Shown piece by piece: positions 7,701 through 16,025 of a DNA stretch of 63,805 nucleotides (position 1 is the first letter of the stretch; each line of letters starts with the position of its first letter). The position numbers and the translations under genes are program-made. The notes under the pieces were generated by a model. The model saw only the letters and a list, made by a program, of their open reading frames with translations. It had not been told where the DNA came from and searched no databases. The DNA is from Myxococcales bacterium (lineage in GTDB: Bacteria; Myxococcota; UBA727; GCA-2721815), in assembly GCA_002721815.1 (NCBI GenBank), contig PBLQ01000056.1, positions 1-63,805 of the forward strand, given 5' to 3'.

Positions 7701-10514
7701 ACCATTCTTGTTGACAGTTTTAACACCTTTGAAGTTCGAGCGACCAGCGCACTGGGCCGAACCGAAACAATCCCAGCATTTTTCACCTGGACGCGGGACA
7801 ACATCGCCCCCCAAACCAGCAACCTCACTGGGCCCGAATCAATCCATCACGAAACAAGTGTCTCCTTTGATTTTGAAGCCACGGAAGACCACGTTTCCTT
7901 TTTCTGTCGAATGAATACCGACGCTTTTGAGCCGTGCAATACGCCCCATACTGTCACCGAACTTACGGAAGGCAATTATACTTTTGAAATCTACGCAGTC
8001 GATGCGGCAGGCAACACCGAAGCCACACCCAAACAACTGTCTTTCGAAATAGACTTTTGCGGTAACGGCATTTTGGATGCAGAAGAATTCTGTGATGCAC
8101 CCATGGAATGCACCACCATCGATAACGACCAATATATTGGTGGCAACGCAACCTGCAACGCCTCTTGCACCGGTTACGATGTCGAATCTTGCCAATTGCG
8201 CGTTTTCGGTTTGGCACCCGTTTACATTGACACCGATGAACGTCGTTATACGGCATTATTAGCAGCTGATATCAACGATGACGGCTATACGGACATTGTC
8301 GTGAACTCTTCCGCCGGGAGCGGTACCGAATTGGGTCTCGAGTGGTACGAAAACAACAGCGGCGAGGGCTATACCAAACATGAGATTCCTCCATTATACA
8401 ATTCCAGTGTGAGTGAAGTGTTTGTTACTGCGATCGATTTTGATGGGGACGGTGACAATGATATCATCACCCGCGGCTACGGTTTTTACGACCATCTGCT
8501 GTTTTGGCATAAGAATAACGGACAAAATGATTTCACAACCCAGTCTTATTCCTTTTTTCAAACGCAAGAGAACCTGCGAAGCGCCGACATCGCCGACCTG
8601 GATCGGGATGGCGATTGGGACATCATCACCAGCGGTGACTTAAAATACGTGGCCTGGCATGAAAATGACGGCAACGAAAACTTCACCTCTCACATCATTG
8701 AAAACGAATTATGGGAAATCAATGCTGCGCATCCCGTTGATCTTGATGAAGACGGTCACCAAGACCTTGTGGTGACCACCCGTGAAAACGATATTTTTTG
8801 GTATAAGCATGATGGTTTTGGAGGATTCTCCAAAAACGACATTAAAACGGTCACTCAAGACGGAAACACAAAATTGGCAATCGCAGATGTCGATAAAGAT
8901 GGTGATCTTGATATTGTTACTGGCACCCACATATCAAGCGGCGGTAGCACCCAAATAGCTTGGCTCGAAAATGATGGCAGTGAAAATTTCACAGCGAATA
9001 ATTTAAACACACCCTTTCAAGCTTATGTTTCTGTTTACGCCATGGATCTGGACGCGGACAATGACATTGATATCATTGCGGCTCCCAGAAGCAATGGTGA
9101 GCAAGCCATCTATTGGTACGAAAACGACGGAACGCAGAATTTTGAGCTGGGAACCATCATCGAAGATTACTACGTTTTATCCGCAGCAGATATGGATAAT
9201 GATGGTGATAAAGACATTGTTTTCAGCACGGAGTTTGACTGGCCCACACAGCAAATTGGAATCATCAATAATCAAAGATTCGATTGTGAATGGGGTTTTA
9301 CCGGTACCGACTGTGATCGCTGTACTTTTTCTAACCATGTTGCTGAAGGTGATTGTCCCATTGCGCCACACACCTTTTTGTTAACTGCTCCCGAATTTTC
9401 CTCTACAGACAATGAACCCGTATTTACATTTGTAGGGAATACAGATGACGCGACATTTGAGTGTCGTATCGATGAAGGGGACTATCTGCCCTGTATTTCT
9501 CCCTTTCAAACCAGCCCGCTCAGCGTGGGTTCGCACCGAGTCAATATTCGCTCCATCTCCGCTGAAGGTTTTGAAGACACCACCCCTACTGTTTCTATTT
9601 TCTGGGTCGAAGAAAACACCAACGAATGTGAACTCCAAACCGACAATTGCCACGCACTGGCCACTTGCACCGATACAGAAGACAGTTTTGAGTGTGACTG
9701 TCTCCCGGGGTATTCAGGTGATGGTGTGAGTTGTGAAGACATCGATGAATGCGATACGGGTGAACATGATTGCGTTCACCCCAACGCCTGCGAAAACACC
9801 ACCGGCAGCTTCCAATGCGTTTGCGCCGAGGGCTACACCGAGCAGCCCGAACACACCCCCTGCGCTGACATTGACGAATGCGCCCTCATTGCCGCTGATG
9901 TAACGGGCGAAACCCTCACCTATTTTAGCCCCGAAGAAATCATCCCCTGCTACGATGCACCGCGCATGAACCGTTGCCCCGATAATGCCGTGGCCATTGG
10001 CTTACATGCGGATTGGTACGTGTTCGCTAAAAACCTCGAACTCCTGTGCCAAGGCTTTGATGAAAATGGCGCTTTAAACGACAACACGCAAAACACCGCC
10101 GCCATGGGTGATCCGTCAACCAGCAGCGGTGAAGTGCTCTGTCCCGCCGGACAAGTGGCAGTGGCCGCGAGTCTCGAAATGTCTTTTGGTTCTCACTATT
10201 ATCGAATTGGCCGCATGCGTTTGGACTGTGCCCCCATCAGCGAAGTGCTCAGTGCCAATGCCAACCCCACCCTCACCCCAACCGATTGGGCGCCCACTTA
10301 CAGCATCCATGACACTGAACACAGCCACACCTGTCCCGCCGGAGCGGTGATTACGGGAATCGATGGCCAAATCCCCCAACTCAACAGTGATCATGTGGCC
10401 AATATTCGCGTGGCTTGCAGACCCCTGCAGCAAAGAAGCATGCCCCTTCACGATTGTGACGCTTCAACCACCTGCGTGAACGAGCCGGGAGGCTACACCT
10501 GCCAAAGCGACTAA
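4797..10514 (+). CDS. 1905-aa lipoprotein with Ig-like domains, two FG-GAP propellers and EGF-like modules
   Basis: Strong AGAGGGGG ribosome site before the ATG. Lipobox L-A-G-C at about 17-20. A D-A-G-S-D-T-P-E-P-E type spacer (about 46-185) would act as a stalk. Three bacterial Ig-like domains of the E-x-x-F-x-C-x-L-D...C-x-S-P-H type follow (about 190-440), then a CGN...G-E-x-C-D Cys module and seven FG-GAP repeats (about 515-865). Two more Ig-like domains and a second Cys module lead to a second set of seven FG-GAP repeats (about 1155-1500). After another Ig-like domain come calcium-binding EGF-like modules (about 1605-1700, D-I-D-E-C) and a C-terminal Cys-containing domain I do not recognise. 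Probably an outer-surface, calcium-dependent adhesin or matrix protein; the ligand is unknown. Confidence 0.88.
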   Translation: MHRWLFCCFLSAAFLNLAGCPGQGLENPPDDAPQDKPKDDPPKPQMDAGSDTPEPETDAGNETPEPVIDAGSDTPEPETDAGNETPEPEMDAGSDTPEPETDAGNETPEPEMDAGSDTPEPEADAGNETPEPEMDAGNETPEPEMDAGSDTPETETDAGNETTEPQVDAGNETPAPETDAGNTVVADTTPPETSLDSHPEALTNNPQATFAFSANESPATFQCSLNGASPATCTSPHSLTLSNDGEHSFSVYAVDEAGNADATPESFTWTLDTTAPTTIIDSAPDALTNQTEAVFEFYSNDGEATYECQLDNADFLPCTSPKAYTLTQDGPHFFTVRATDALGNVESNGAGFIWDLDTAAPVTTVLTGPEPISASVDTTITFEADDSVAIFYCRFNSDPFEICTSPHVFTGHAEGTHVFEIYATDALGNQESPSVLWAFEISMCGNLVIDAGEACDGPQDCVAIDANRFSAGAALCSDDCTSQSLDTCSIQLFSGEEEPSIAILNDIYFRDNMHSPMDIGDIDADGDLDVIVGYNRNFHDPLLRIFLNDGAANFTASSEDFSLDFSSSALSEVALIDVDQDELLDIMVYVKGYSTDYSAWLRNTENGDFDEVTYQNENYNGNFGVFDINGDNRMDMVGTNPLHWMANNWNDEFPTTTVFSAADHHHVLCYDYDRDTDLDCFGSKDYSSAERVYVYTNTGESTFETAYGNRDYVFILLKVVHQFFFADITGDNWPDLVVIDLEGVHWYPIDAQGFVFKNADTNHAVKNTIMEFPHSTNSSWNGGGRAAVADLDDDGDSDLVVAIKGTHYNDFQNGELIWLENDGRGDFESRFITNQINDNTDIKVGDFDSDNDLDIIYLSESNEQLGWFKNLLYDCEPGFTGGVTPGACNACMSNNANLPDCTTCNAGWSGAYCNVPPPTPTTTLIDTPPTHTPDDTAEFTFSSDDATATFECRINNDDFASCTSPHSVTILVDSFNTFEVRATSALGRTETIPAFFTWTRDNIAPQTSNLTGPESIHHETSVSFDFEATEDHVSFFCRMNTDAFEPCNTPHTVTELTEGNYTFEIYAVDAAGNTEATPKQLSFEIDFCGNGILDAEEFCDAPMECTTIDNDQYIGGNATCNASCTGYDVESCQLRVFGLAPVYIDTDERRYTALLAADINDDGYTDIVVNSSAGSGTELGLEWYENNSGEGYTKHEIPPLYNSSVSEVFVTAIDFDGDGDNDIITRGYGFYDHLLFWHKNNGQNDFTTQSYSFFQTQENLRSADIADLDRDGDWDIITSGDLKYVAWHENDGNENFTSHIIENELWEINAAHPVDLDEDGHQDLVVTTRENDIFWYKHDGFGGFSKNDIKTVTQDGNTKLAIADVDKDGDLDIVTGTHISSGGSTQIAWLENDGSENFTANNLNTPFQAYVSVYAMDLDADNDIDIIAAPRSNGEQAIYWYENDGTQNFELGTIIEDYYVLSAADMDNDGDKDIVFSTEFDWPTQQIGIINNQRFDCEWGFTGTDCDRCTFSNHVAEGDCPIAPHTFLLTAPEFSSTDNEPVFTFVGNTDDATFECRIDEGDYLPCISPFQTSPLSVGSHRVNIRSISAEGFEDTTPTVSIFWVEENTNECELQTDNCHALATCTDTEDSFECDCLPGYSGDGVSCEDIDECDTGEHDCVHPNACENTTGSFQCVCAEGYTEQPEHTPCADIDECALIAADVTGETLTYFSPEEIIPCYDAPRMNRCPDNAVAIGLHADWYVFAKNLELLCQGFDENGALNDNTQNTAAMGDPSTSSGEVLCPAGQVAVAASLEMSFGSHYYRIGRMRLDCAPISEVLSANANPTLTPTDWAPTYSIHDTEHSHTCPAGAVITGIDGQIPQLNSDHVANIRVACRPLQQRSMPLHDCDASTTCVNEPGGYTCQSD
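4933..5345 (+). repeat. 66-bp tandem repeat encoding an acidic Pro/Glu stalk
   Basis: About six units of 66 bp (22 aa: D-A-G-S-D-T-P-E-P-E-T then D-A-G-N-E-T-P-E-P-E-M), some shortened to the half unit. Near-identical copies keep the frame, so slippage or recombination would change stalk length without breaking the gene. Confidence 0.85.
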
Positions 10515-10587
10515 AGGGCCATTTCCTTTATGACCCAACCCTAAATATGTTACCTAAAAGGGCCTTCTCGCTCACGAACGGTACGCC

Positions 10588-12558
10588 ATGTCGCCTTTGA
10601 AAAATGCAGACACCCAAAAGCTCGTGCTCTCAGCGTTGGGACTCTTTGCATTGGCCATCGGCTTTCACCAATTCCTTTGGCATACCGATTCGCCCTACCT
10701 CTTCACGCGGGATGACAATCTCACTTATTTTTTACCGCTCATCAAATGGCACACCCAGGTGGTGTCCTCTTTTCACCTGCCCCGCATGAACTGGGCCCAC
10801 GGCGTAGGTTGGGACCCTTTCATGAGCTGGCAAGCCGGACTTTTTTATCCGCCTTATTTGGTGGCGCACTGGCTCAGTGAACTGATTCAAATGCCCCACG
10901 CCATCTTTGAAATCAGCTTTGTGATGCACCAAATGATTCTGGCCGTTTTTATTTTGCTTTGGGGGCCACAACGGCAGGTGCATCGCGTTTTGTTGGCCGT
11001 GGCATTGATGTTTGCCCCCGCATCTTTTTTATTGGGCACCAACTGGCATTTGTACGGCGTATCCCATGTTTGGTGGGTGGGCGGTGCGCTGTGGATACAT
11101 GGTCAAAACAAACAAGAGCGCCCTTTTGCATCATTGCAATCTAAAGCCATTTTATTTGCCATGGTGTTGATGTTTTTTTCCGTCAGCCATCCACAAATGT
11201 TTGTTTGGGGTGGGCTGTTTTGGGTCATGTGGTTGCTCATTCAATACCCCTTCCATCAGACATGGCGCCAAGCCCTTTTGCTATTGCTGTGCACCCTTCC
11301 TTTGTGGCCGTCTTTGATTCTTTTGAAATGGGTTTCACTCGGTTCCAGCGAAGTGAACCTCCGCGCCATCAATGATACCTTGGCGCTTGAGCGGGCCGTA
11401 CCCCTCTCTGTTTCCATGTTGGGCGCCTTGCTGGGCAATCTGGGCGATGTCATTCAAATCCCCATGCATAAAAACACGGCGCCGGACGGGGCTTTGGCTG
11501 GCATCTATTTCCAACCCGCCTTGTGGTGGTGTTTCTTTTTGGGAATTCGAAAACGCATGGGCTGGTTGCTGGTATCCTGCTGCTTGGTGCTGGCGCTGTT
11601 GGGCATTGAGAGTTTTCCTTTTTTGTCCGCCTTATTCGTGGGGCCTTTTGAAGGCTTTCGGTTGGTTTTTAAAATCATTATCTTTACCAGCCCACTTTTT
11701 TTGCTGTGCCTCATTCCTCATCTCGATGGTGCACCGTCGCAAAAAAATTCAGCGGTTGTCTTGGGACTAATTGGAATTGCCACCCTGGTGGTATGCTTTA
11801 AAGGAAGGCACATTGACGGGGTATATGAAACCTATGACACCCCTCACCATGCTGGCTCACTGCTCCAAGAGATGCACACGTGTTTTGAAGAGGCTCAAAT
11901 CCCACCGGGTGCACGCCTGGCCTACGTGGATGCGTATCAATTTTCCAAAAAACATTCTGCCCTGTTGCCCTTCCTTTTGTCGAACACGCCCAGCTTGCTG
12001 CAAAGGCATACCGTGCATTTGTACGAACCCTTGGAACCGGATACCCACGCTGAAGGGCACCTCAACCTGGACAGTTTTCACGGATTAAACCGGCCCACCC
12101 TGGCTCACAAACAGAATGCCATGCCCACCCTACAAGCCATTCAAAACATTGGCGGCACCCATGTGTTCACAAAAACGGCCGAACTGCTCCCTTCACCAAC
12201 GCGCACCTCTTGCACCGATGCCCAAGGCCATCCACTTTTCTTTCAAGCCGTTCCTGAGCCACGCGAAGGCCCATTTCCCCAGCTGAACGGAGCGCCCCAT
12301 GTGATCAAACAAGACCCTGATGGGCGACTGATGGTGGTCGCCCATGGTCAAGACGTCCCTGAAATCAATTCGGTCATCCCCATTCGATGGGAAAAAACAG
12401 CAACAGGATGGTTCGGTATTCCCAATCCCATTCACCCGCTTTGGGGGCTCAGCACCCTTCTTCTGGGCTTGCTGACGGCCTTTTTCTTTTGGCGTTTGGG
12501 CCAAGGCACCGCAGCCTCTGAACACATCGCCCCTCAAGCGCCCTCCGAAGAGGCATAA
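10588..12558 (+). CDS. Polytopic membrane protein, possibly a GT-C/YfhO-like glycosyltransferase
   Basis: A 656-aa protein. One N-terminal helix (about 13-30) is followed by a loop with R-D-D-N-L-T-Y-F-L-P and N-W-A-H-G-V-G-W-D-P, then roughly ten hydrophobic helices to about residue 420, a soluble domain (about 425-610) and a final helix near 620-640. An acidic pair in the first extracytoplasmic loop plus many helices is the usual layout of GT-C lipid-linked sugar transferases and YfhO-type proteins, but I see no decisive motif. No strong ribosome site. Its neighbours are exported proteins, so a role in envelope glycan or protein glycosylation is possible but inferred. Confidence 0.6.
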   Translation: MSPLKNADTQKLVLSALGLFALAIGFHQFLWHTDSPYLFTRDDNLTYFLPLIKWHTQVVSSFHLPRMNWAHGVGWDPFMSWQAGLFYPPYLVAHWLSELIQMPHAIFEISFVMHQMILAVFILLWGPQRQVHRVLLAVALMFAPASFLLGTNWHLYGVSHVWWVGGALWIHGQNKQERPFASLQSKAILFAMVLMFFSVSHPQMFVWGGLFWVMWLLIQYPFHQTWRQALLLLLCTLPLWPSLILLKWVSLGSSEVNLRAINDTLALERAVPLSVSMLGALLGNLGDVIQIPMHKNTAPDGALAGIYFQPALWWCFFLGIRKRMGWLLVSCCLVLALLGIESFPFLSALFVGPFEGFRLVFKIIIFTSPLFLLCLIPHLDGAPSQKNSAVVLGLIGIATLVVCFKGRHIDGVYETYDTPHHAGSLLQEMHTCFEEAQIPPGARLAYVDAYQFSKKHSALLPFLLSNTPSLLQRHTVHLYEPLEPDTHAEGHLNLDSFHGLNRPTLAHKQNAMPTLQAIQNIGGTHVFTKTAELLPSPTRTSCTDAQGHPLFFQAVPEPREGPFPQLNGAPHVIKQDPDGRLMVVAHGQDVPEINSVIPIRWEKTATGWFGIPNPIHPLWGLSTLLLGLLTAFFFWRLGQGTAASEHIAPQAPSEEA

Positions 12559-12595
12559 GCGCCTATTCCAAAACGAGTATTTAATAGACATCGCC

Positions 12596-12625
12596 TTGGT
12601 TTTTTCCCCTGCGATCGTCTAAAAT
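12596..12625 (+). promoter_or_regulatory. Candidate sigma-70 type promoter
   Basis: TTGGTT (12596-12601) and TAAAAT (12620-12625) with an 18-bp spacer lie 25 bases before the RCC1 lipoprotein start. The match is partial and the call rests on position. Confidence 0.3.
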
Positions 12626-12649
12626 GACAGCAATTAACCGAGGGCCTCT

Positions 12650-14560
12650 ATGCAACGACTTCTTCTAGTGACCACCCTGTTTTTACTTGCGCTCACCGGT
12701 TGTCCCGAAGAATCACCGGTGGATACCGAGGAGCCTAAAGAAGAGCCTCAAGGGAATGAAACGCCGGCCCCCGTTTGCGGTGATGGGGAAGTCACTGGCA
12801 ACGAGAGCTGCGATGATGGCAATACCGAAGACGGCGATGCTTGCACCAACGCGTGCACGGTCGCCACTTGTGGAGATGGTGTCACACGCACCGATGTTGA
12901 AGAAGGCGAAGATGGCTATGAAGCCTGCGATGATGGAAACGATGATGACAAAGATGCCTGTACCAGCGAATGCATAGAAGCAGTATGCGGCGATGGTATC
13001 ACCCGCACCGATTTAGAAGAAGGCGAAGATGGCTACGAAATATGCGACGATGCCAACGATGTGGAAGACGACAATTGTACCAGTCTTTGTCTACGGCCCG
13101 CTTGCGGCGATGGCATTCTTCAGGAGAGTTTGAACGAAGCTTGTGACGATGGCAACACCGACGCCTACGATGCTTGTACCGATACCTGCCAAGTGGCCAT
13201 TTGTGGTGATGGCATTTTAAGAGAAGATGTGGCCCCCGACGATCCTGCCTTTGAAACCTGCGATGATGGCAACGCGATCGATATTGACGAGTGTTCCAAT
13301 GCCTGTCGGCTTCCCGTGTGTGGCGATGGCATCGTCCAAGCAGGAGAACAATGTGACGACGGTAATTCCGATGACGATGATGGATGTTTTAACAGCTGCG
13401 AGGCTCCCGAGCCCACGACTGGCGTGATCGATTTACAGTCCTTCCAGCACCACACCTGCGCCCTGTTTGCCGATGGCGCGGTCAAATGCTGGGGGGCCAA
13501 TAACTACGGACAGCTGGGCGTGGCGCCTTCCACCGAACCCTACGCCACCCCTCAGTTGGTCGAAGGCCTGCCACCGGTGGTGGAACTGTCCGTGGGCTTC
13601 GTTCATAACTGCGCTCGCACCAACGAAGGGGATGTGTGGTGCTGGGGCTCCAATCGCGTGGGGCAAATCGGTGCCGCCCAAAATGCCGACATCGATACCT
13701 GCACCGATAATGATGTGGCCTGCTCTCACGTCCCCAACAAAGTAGAGATGGACACCAAAGCGTTACAAGTTTCTGTGGGTGCCAACCAAAGCTGTGTGGT
13801 GGATGAAAACAACGAACTGTTTTGTTGGGGCGACAATGCTTTATGCCAACTGGGCACCGGTGGCATTTGCGGGGAAGACACCGACGTGCGGTGGGAGCCT
13901 TTTATGGTTTTAGGGATGAGCGACAGCAACTTCGTGGCCGCGGGTGCTTTCTTCACCTGTGCCACTGTGAGCGATCTACAAACCGTCCGATGCTGGGGCA
14001 GCAGCATCATGGTCAGCACCGGCGTCTTGGGCAATGGCACCAATGACAGCGCCAACGAGCCTATGGACACGAACACCATCGCCAATGTGAGCAGTCTGTA
14101 CGCGGGCGCGGGCCACGTGTGCGGGCGCCAAGACAATGGTAATGTTTGGTGTTGGGGCGGCAACGGCATGGGACAAGTGGGCACGGGAGAAGAAATGGGC
14201 ATATTTGCCGGGGTATCCGAACCGGCTTTGGTGCTCACAGGTACCATGGACATGGGACGGGGCGCCTACCACACCTGCGCCATCATGAAGAACTACACCT
14301 TGAAATGCTGGGGCATGAACATGTACGGCCAAATCGGTGGCGGAGAAGTGGCACCAGGAGGCCAAGGCACCGACCAAACGTTGGCCCCAACACCCGCGGT
14401 GGCCATCGCTGGGGTCTATAAAGTTGCAGCGGGTGAAGGCCATACCTGTGCCCTGACCTACAGTGGAAAAGTCTACTGTTGGGGCGACAACCAACAAGTG
14501 CAATGTGCACACGAAGAAGAAGACATGAGCTTATTGCCGGTGGAAGTCTTAGGCCTTTAA
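12650..14560 (+). CDS. Lipoprotein with Cys-disulfide repeats and a seven-blade RCC1 propeller
   Basis: A 636-aa protein; GAGGG precedes the ATG. Lipobox L-T-G-C at about 15-18. Residues 42-245 hold six repeats of the C-G-D-G...C-D-D-G-N...C-x-x-x-C type (myxococcal Cys-rich/DUF4215 family). Residues 260-636 hold seven RCC1-like blades, each starting near H-T-C-A/S-C-V and ending C-W-G-x-N-x-x-G-Q-x-G. The two Cys of each blade could form a disulfide, which suits an exported propeller. RCC1 propellers usually bind protein partners; the target here is unknown. The last 12 bases overlap the convergent NUDIX-MBL gene. Confidence 0.88.
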   Translation: MQRLLLVTTLFLLALTGCPEESPVDTEEPKEEPQGNETPAPVCGDGEVTGNESCDDGNTEDGDACTNACTVATCGDGVTRTDVEEGEDGYEACDDGNDDDKDACTSECIEAVCGDGITRTDLEEGEDGYEICDDANDVEDDNCTSLCLRPACGDGILQESLNEACDDGNTDAYDACTDTCQVAICGDGILREDVAPDDPAFETCDDGNAIDIDECSNACRLPVCGDGIVQAGEQCDDGNSDDDDGCFNSCEAPEPTTGVIDLQSFQHHTCALFADGAVKCWGANNYGQLGVAPSTEPYATPQLVEGLPPVVELSVGFVHNCARTNEGDVWCWGSNRVGQIGAAQNADIDTCTDNDVACSHVPNKVEMDTKALQVSVGANQSCVVDENNELFCWGDNALCQLGTGGICGEDTDVRWEPFMVLGMSDSNFVAAGAFFTCATVSDLQTVRCWGSSIMVSTGVLGNGTNDSANEPMDTNTIANVSSLYAGAGHVCGRQDNGNVWCWGGNGMGQVGTGEEMGIFAGVSEPALVLTGTMDMGRGAYHTCAIMKNYTLKCWGMNMYGQIGGGEVAPGGQGTDQTLAPTPAVAIAGVYKVAAGEGHTCALTYSGKVYCWGDNQQVQCAHEEEDMSLLPVEVLGL

Positions 14561-16024
14561 AGACCAAGCATCGTTCTCACACACCACCGTACCTTGTTGC
14601 TCCAAATAGAGCAGCGACGATAAGACCGAGAGTTCTGCCAAAGGGTAGACCGCCTCGGGCACTTCGCCCACGTAAATGGACGCCACCAGTTGTCGTGCGG
14701 TCTGAGGTTCATCCTGCATCATTAAATTGCCTTGAATCTGTGTGACCCGTTTTTTGCGGTGGTCTAAGGTCTGCGCCAAAAGGTGGCTTCCATCGGTACG
14801 CAAATGGCCGTGAGAAGGCACCAACGAGCGCGGTTGCAAGGCGATCAAACGCTCCAAGCTTTGCATATAGGCTTTGAGGTCCCCGCCATCGTGGGGCTCG
14901 ATAATGATGGTGCTTTCTTCTGCCACCATGTCCGCTGCCACCAGGGCTCTTTTTTCCGCATGCCAAAAACACAAATGCCCGACGGCGTGCCCCGGGGTGT
15001 GTAGAAACTGCCACCCATCAAACGCGTCACCCTCTTCTAAATAACGATCAAATGTCATGCCCAACTTATCTGCCGTGCATTGATGCCCCCAAATGGGCAA
15101 TGACCAACGCTCGGCCACCCGTTGGGCATCGCCCACGTGGTCCGCATGGTGGTGCGATAACACCACCGCCTCAAAGCGCCGTCCCTCTGCCAGCAAACGC
15201 TTCACCAGTGCATCAAACCGCTCCTGCTCCGCAGCGTCAGGCGTGGCAGGATCCACAATGAGCAAACGGTGGCTTCCCAAAAAGAAGGTGTTGGTGTGCG
15301 CTGCGGGCGGTAAGGTCGGTGTGCGATAGGCTTGTACCCTTAACCCACCAATCACTTCGCGGCTTTCGATGGGATTGGATGGGTGCTCTTGCAGTTGCCG
15401 AATGGCGTTCTCCATCCGCCCCTCACCGCGCTCGCTGCCCAAAGCGCGCATCACTCTTAATATGGGTGGCAGGTAAAATGCTTCACCGTTCAACCAAGCC
15501 TGGTGAACATCATCCACGCGACGCCATTGAATGTCTGTCAGTTCATCTTGTGCTGGACAGATGGGATCGGGACAATCTTTGAGGAAGAACTGATGGACCT
15601 CAAAACGGTTGTCGCCGTAATCCGGCGATTGCACAGCCCCTACAAACACCAACTGACGGCCATCCAAAAAAAGGTCTTGGGTTTCCAACGATTTCTTGAG
15701 GTCGTTGTGTTCCAAAATGGCTCTTTGAAAACCTTCGAGTTGTTGCGAAGTAGGCGCCTCGCCTGTGCTTTGGGCCAACACATACCGACCGGTCTCTTCG
15801 CCCAATTCGCGTAAGGCACAAGCCACGTGGGTGGTGGATGTTTCCCACAAACGCACTTTAGCGCTGGTTAAAAGAGGGAGCTCTGCATCTTCGGGTTCAA
15901 CAGTGCCACCGGGGAAAACCCAATAGCCCTTGAAAGACCTTGCACCCTCACCACGCAGGCCGCACAGTACCTCTTCATGACGAAAAGGCACCACCGCTGC
16001 TGCTGGCCGATGGGCCACACCCAT
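14549..16024 (-). CDS. NUDIX hydrolase / metallo-beta-lactamase-fold fusion
   Basis: I chose the ATG at 16024, which lies one base after the TAA of the upstream gene; a GTG at 16033 would add three residues. The product is 491 aa. The N-terminal half is a NUDIX domain: F-P-G-G at 37-40 and R-E-L-G-E-E-T-G at 72-79, with an insert between the two parts as in NUDT19-like enzymes. From about residue 220 comes an MBL-fold hydrolase with S-H-H-H-A-D-H at about 290-296, later H-T-P-G-H and D-M-V, and a C-terminal winged-helix-like tail as in LACTB2. The fusion suggests hydrolysis of a nucleoside-diphosphate- or CoA-linked substrate plus a thioester, phosphodiester or RNA bond; the substrate cannot be told from sequence. 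No export signal, unlike the two upstream genes. Confidence 0.85.
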   Translation of the reverse strand: MGVAHRPAAAVVPFRHEEVLCGLRGEGARSFKGYWVFPGGTVEPEDAELPLLTSAKVRLWETSTTHVACALRELGEETGRYVLAQSTGEAPTSQQLEGFQRAILEHNDLKKSLETQDLFLDGRQLVFVGAVQSPDYGDNRFEVHQFFLKDCPDPICPAQDELTDIQWRRVDDVHQAWLNGEAFYLPPILRVMRALGSERGEGRMENAIRQLQEHPSNPIESREVIGGLRVQAYRTPTLPPAAHTNTFFLGSHRLLIVDPATPDAAEQERFDALVKRLLAEGRRFEAVVLSHHHADHVGDAQRVAERWSLPIWGHQCTADKLGMTFDRYLEEGDAFDGWQFLHTPGHAVGHLCFWHAEKRALVAADMVAEESTIIIEPHDGGDLKAYMQSLERLIALQPRSLVPSHGHLRTDGSHLLAQTLDHRKKRVTQIQGNLMMQDEPQTARQLVASIYVGEVPEAVYPLAELSVLSSLLYLEQQGTVVCENDAWSLKA

Positions 16025-16025
16025 C

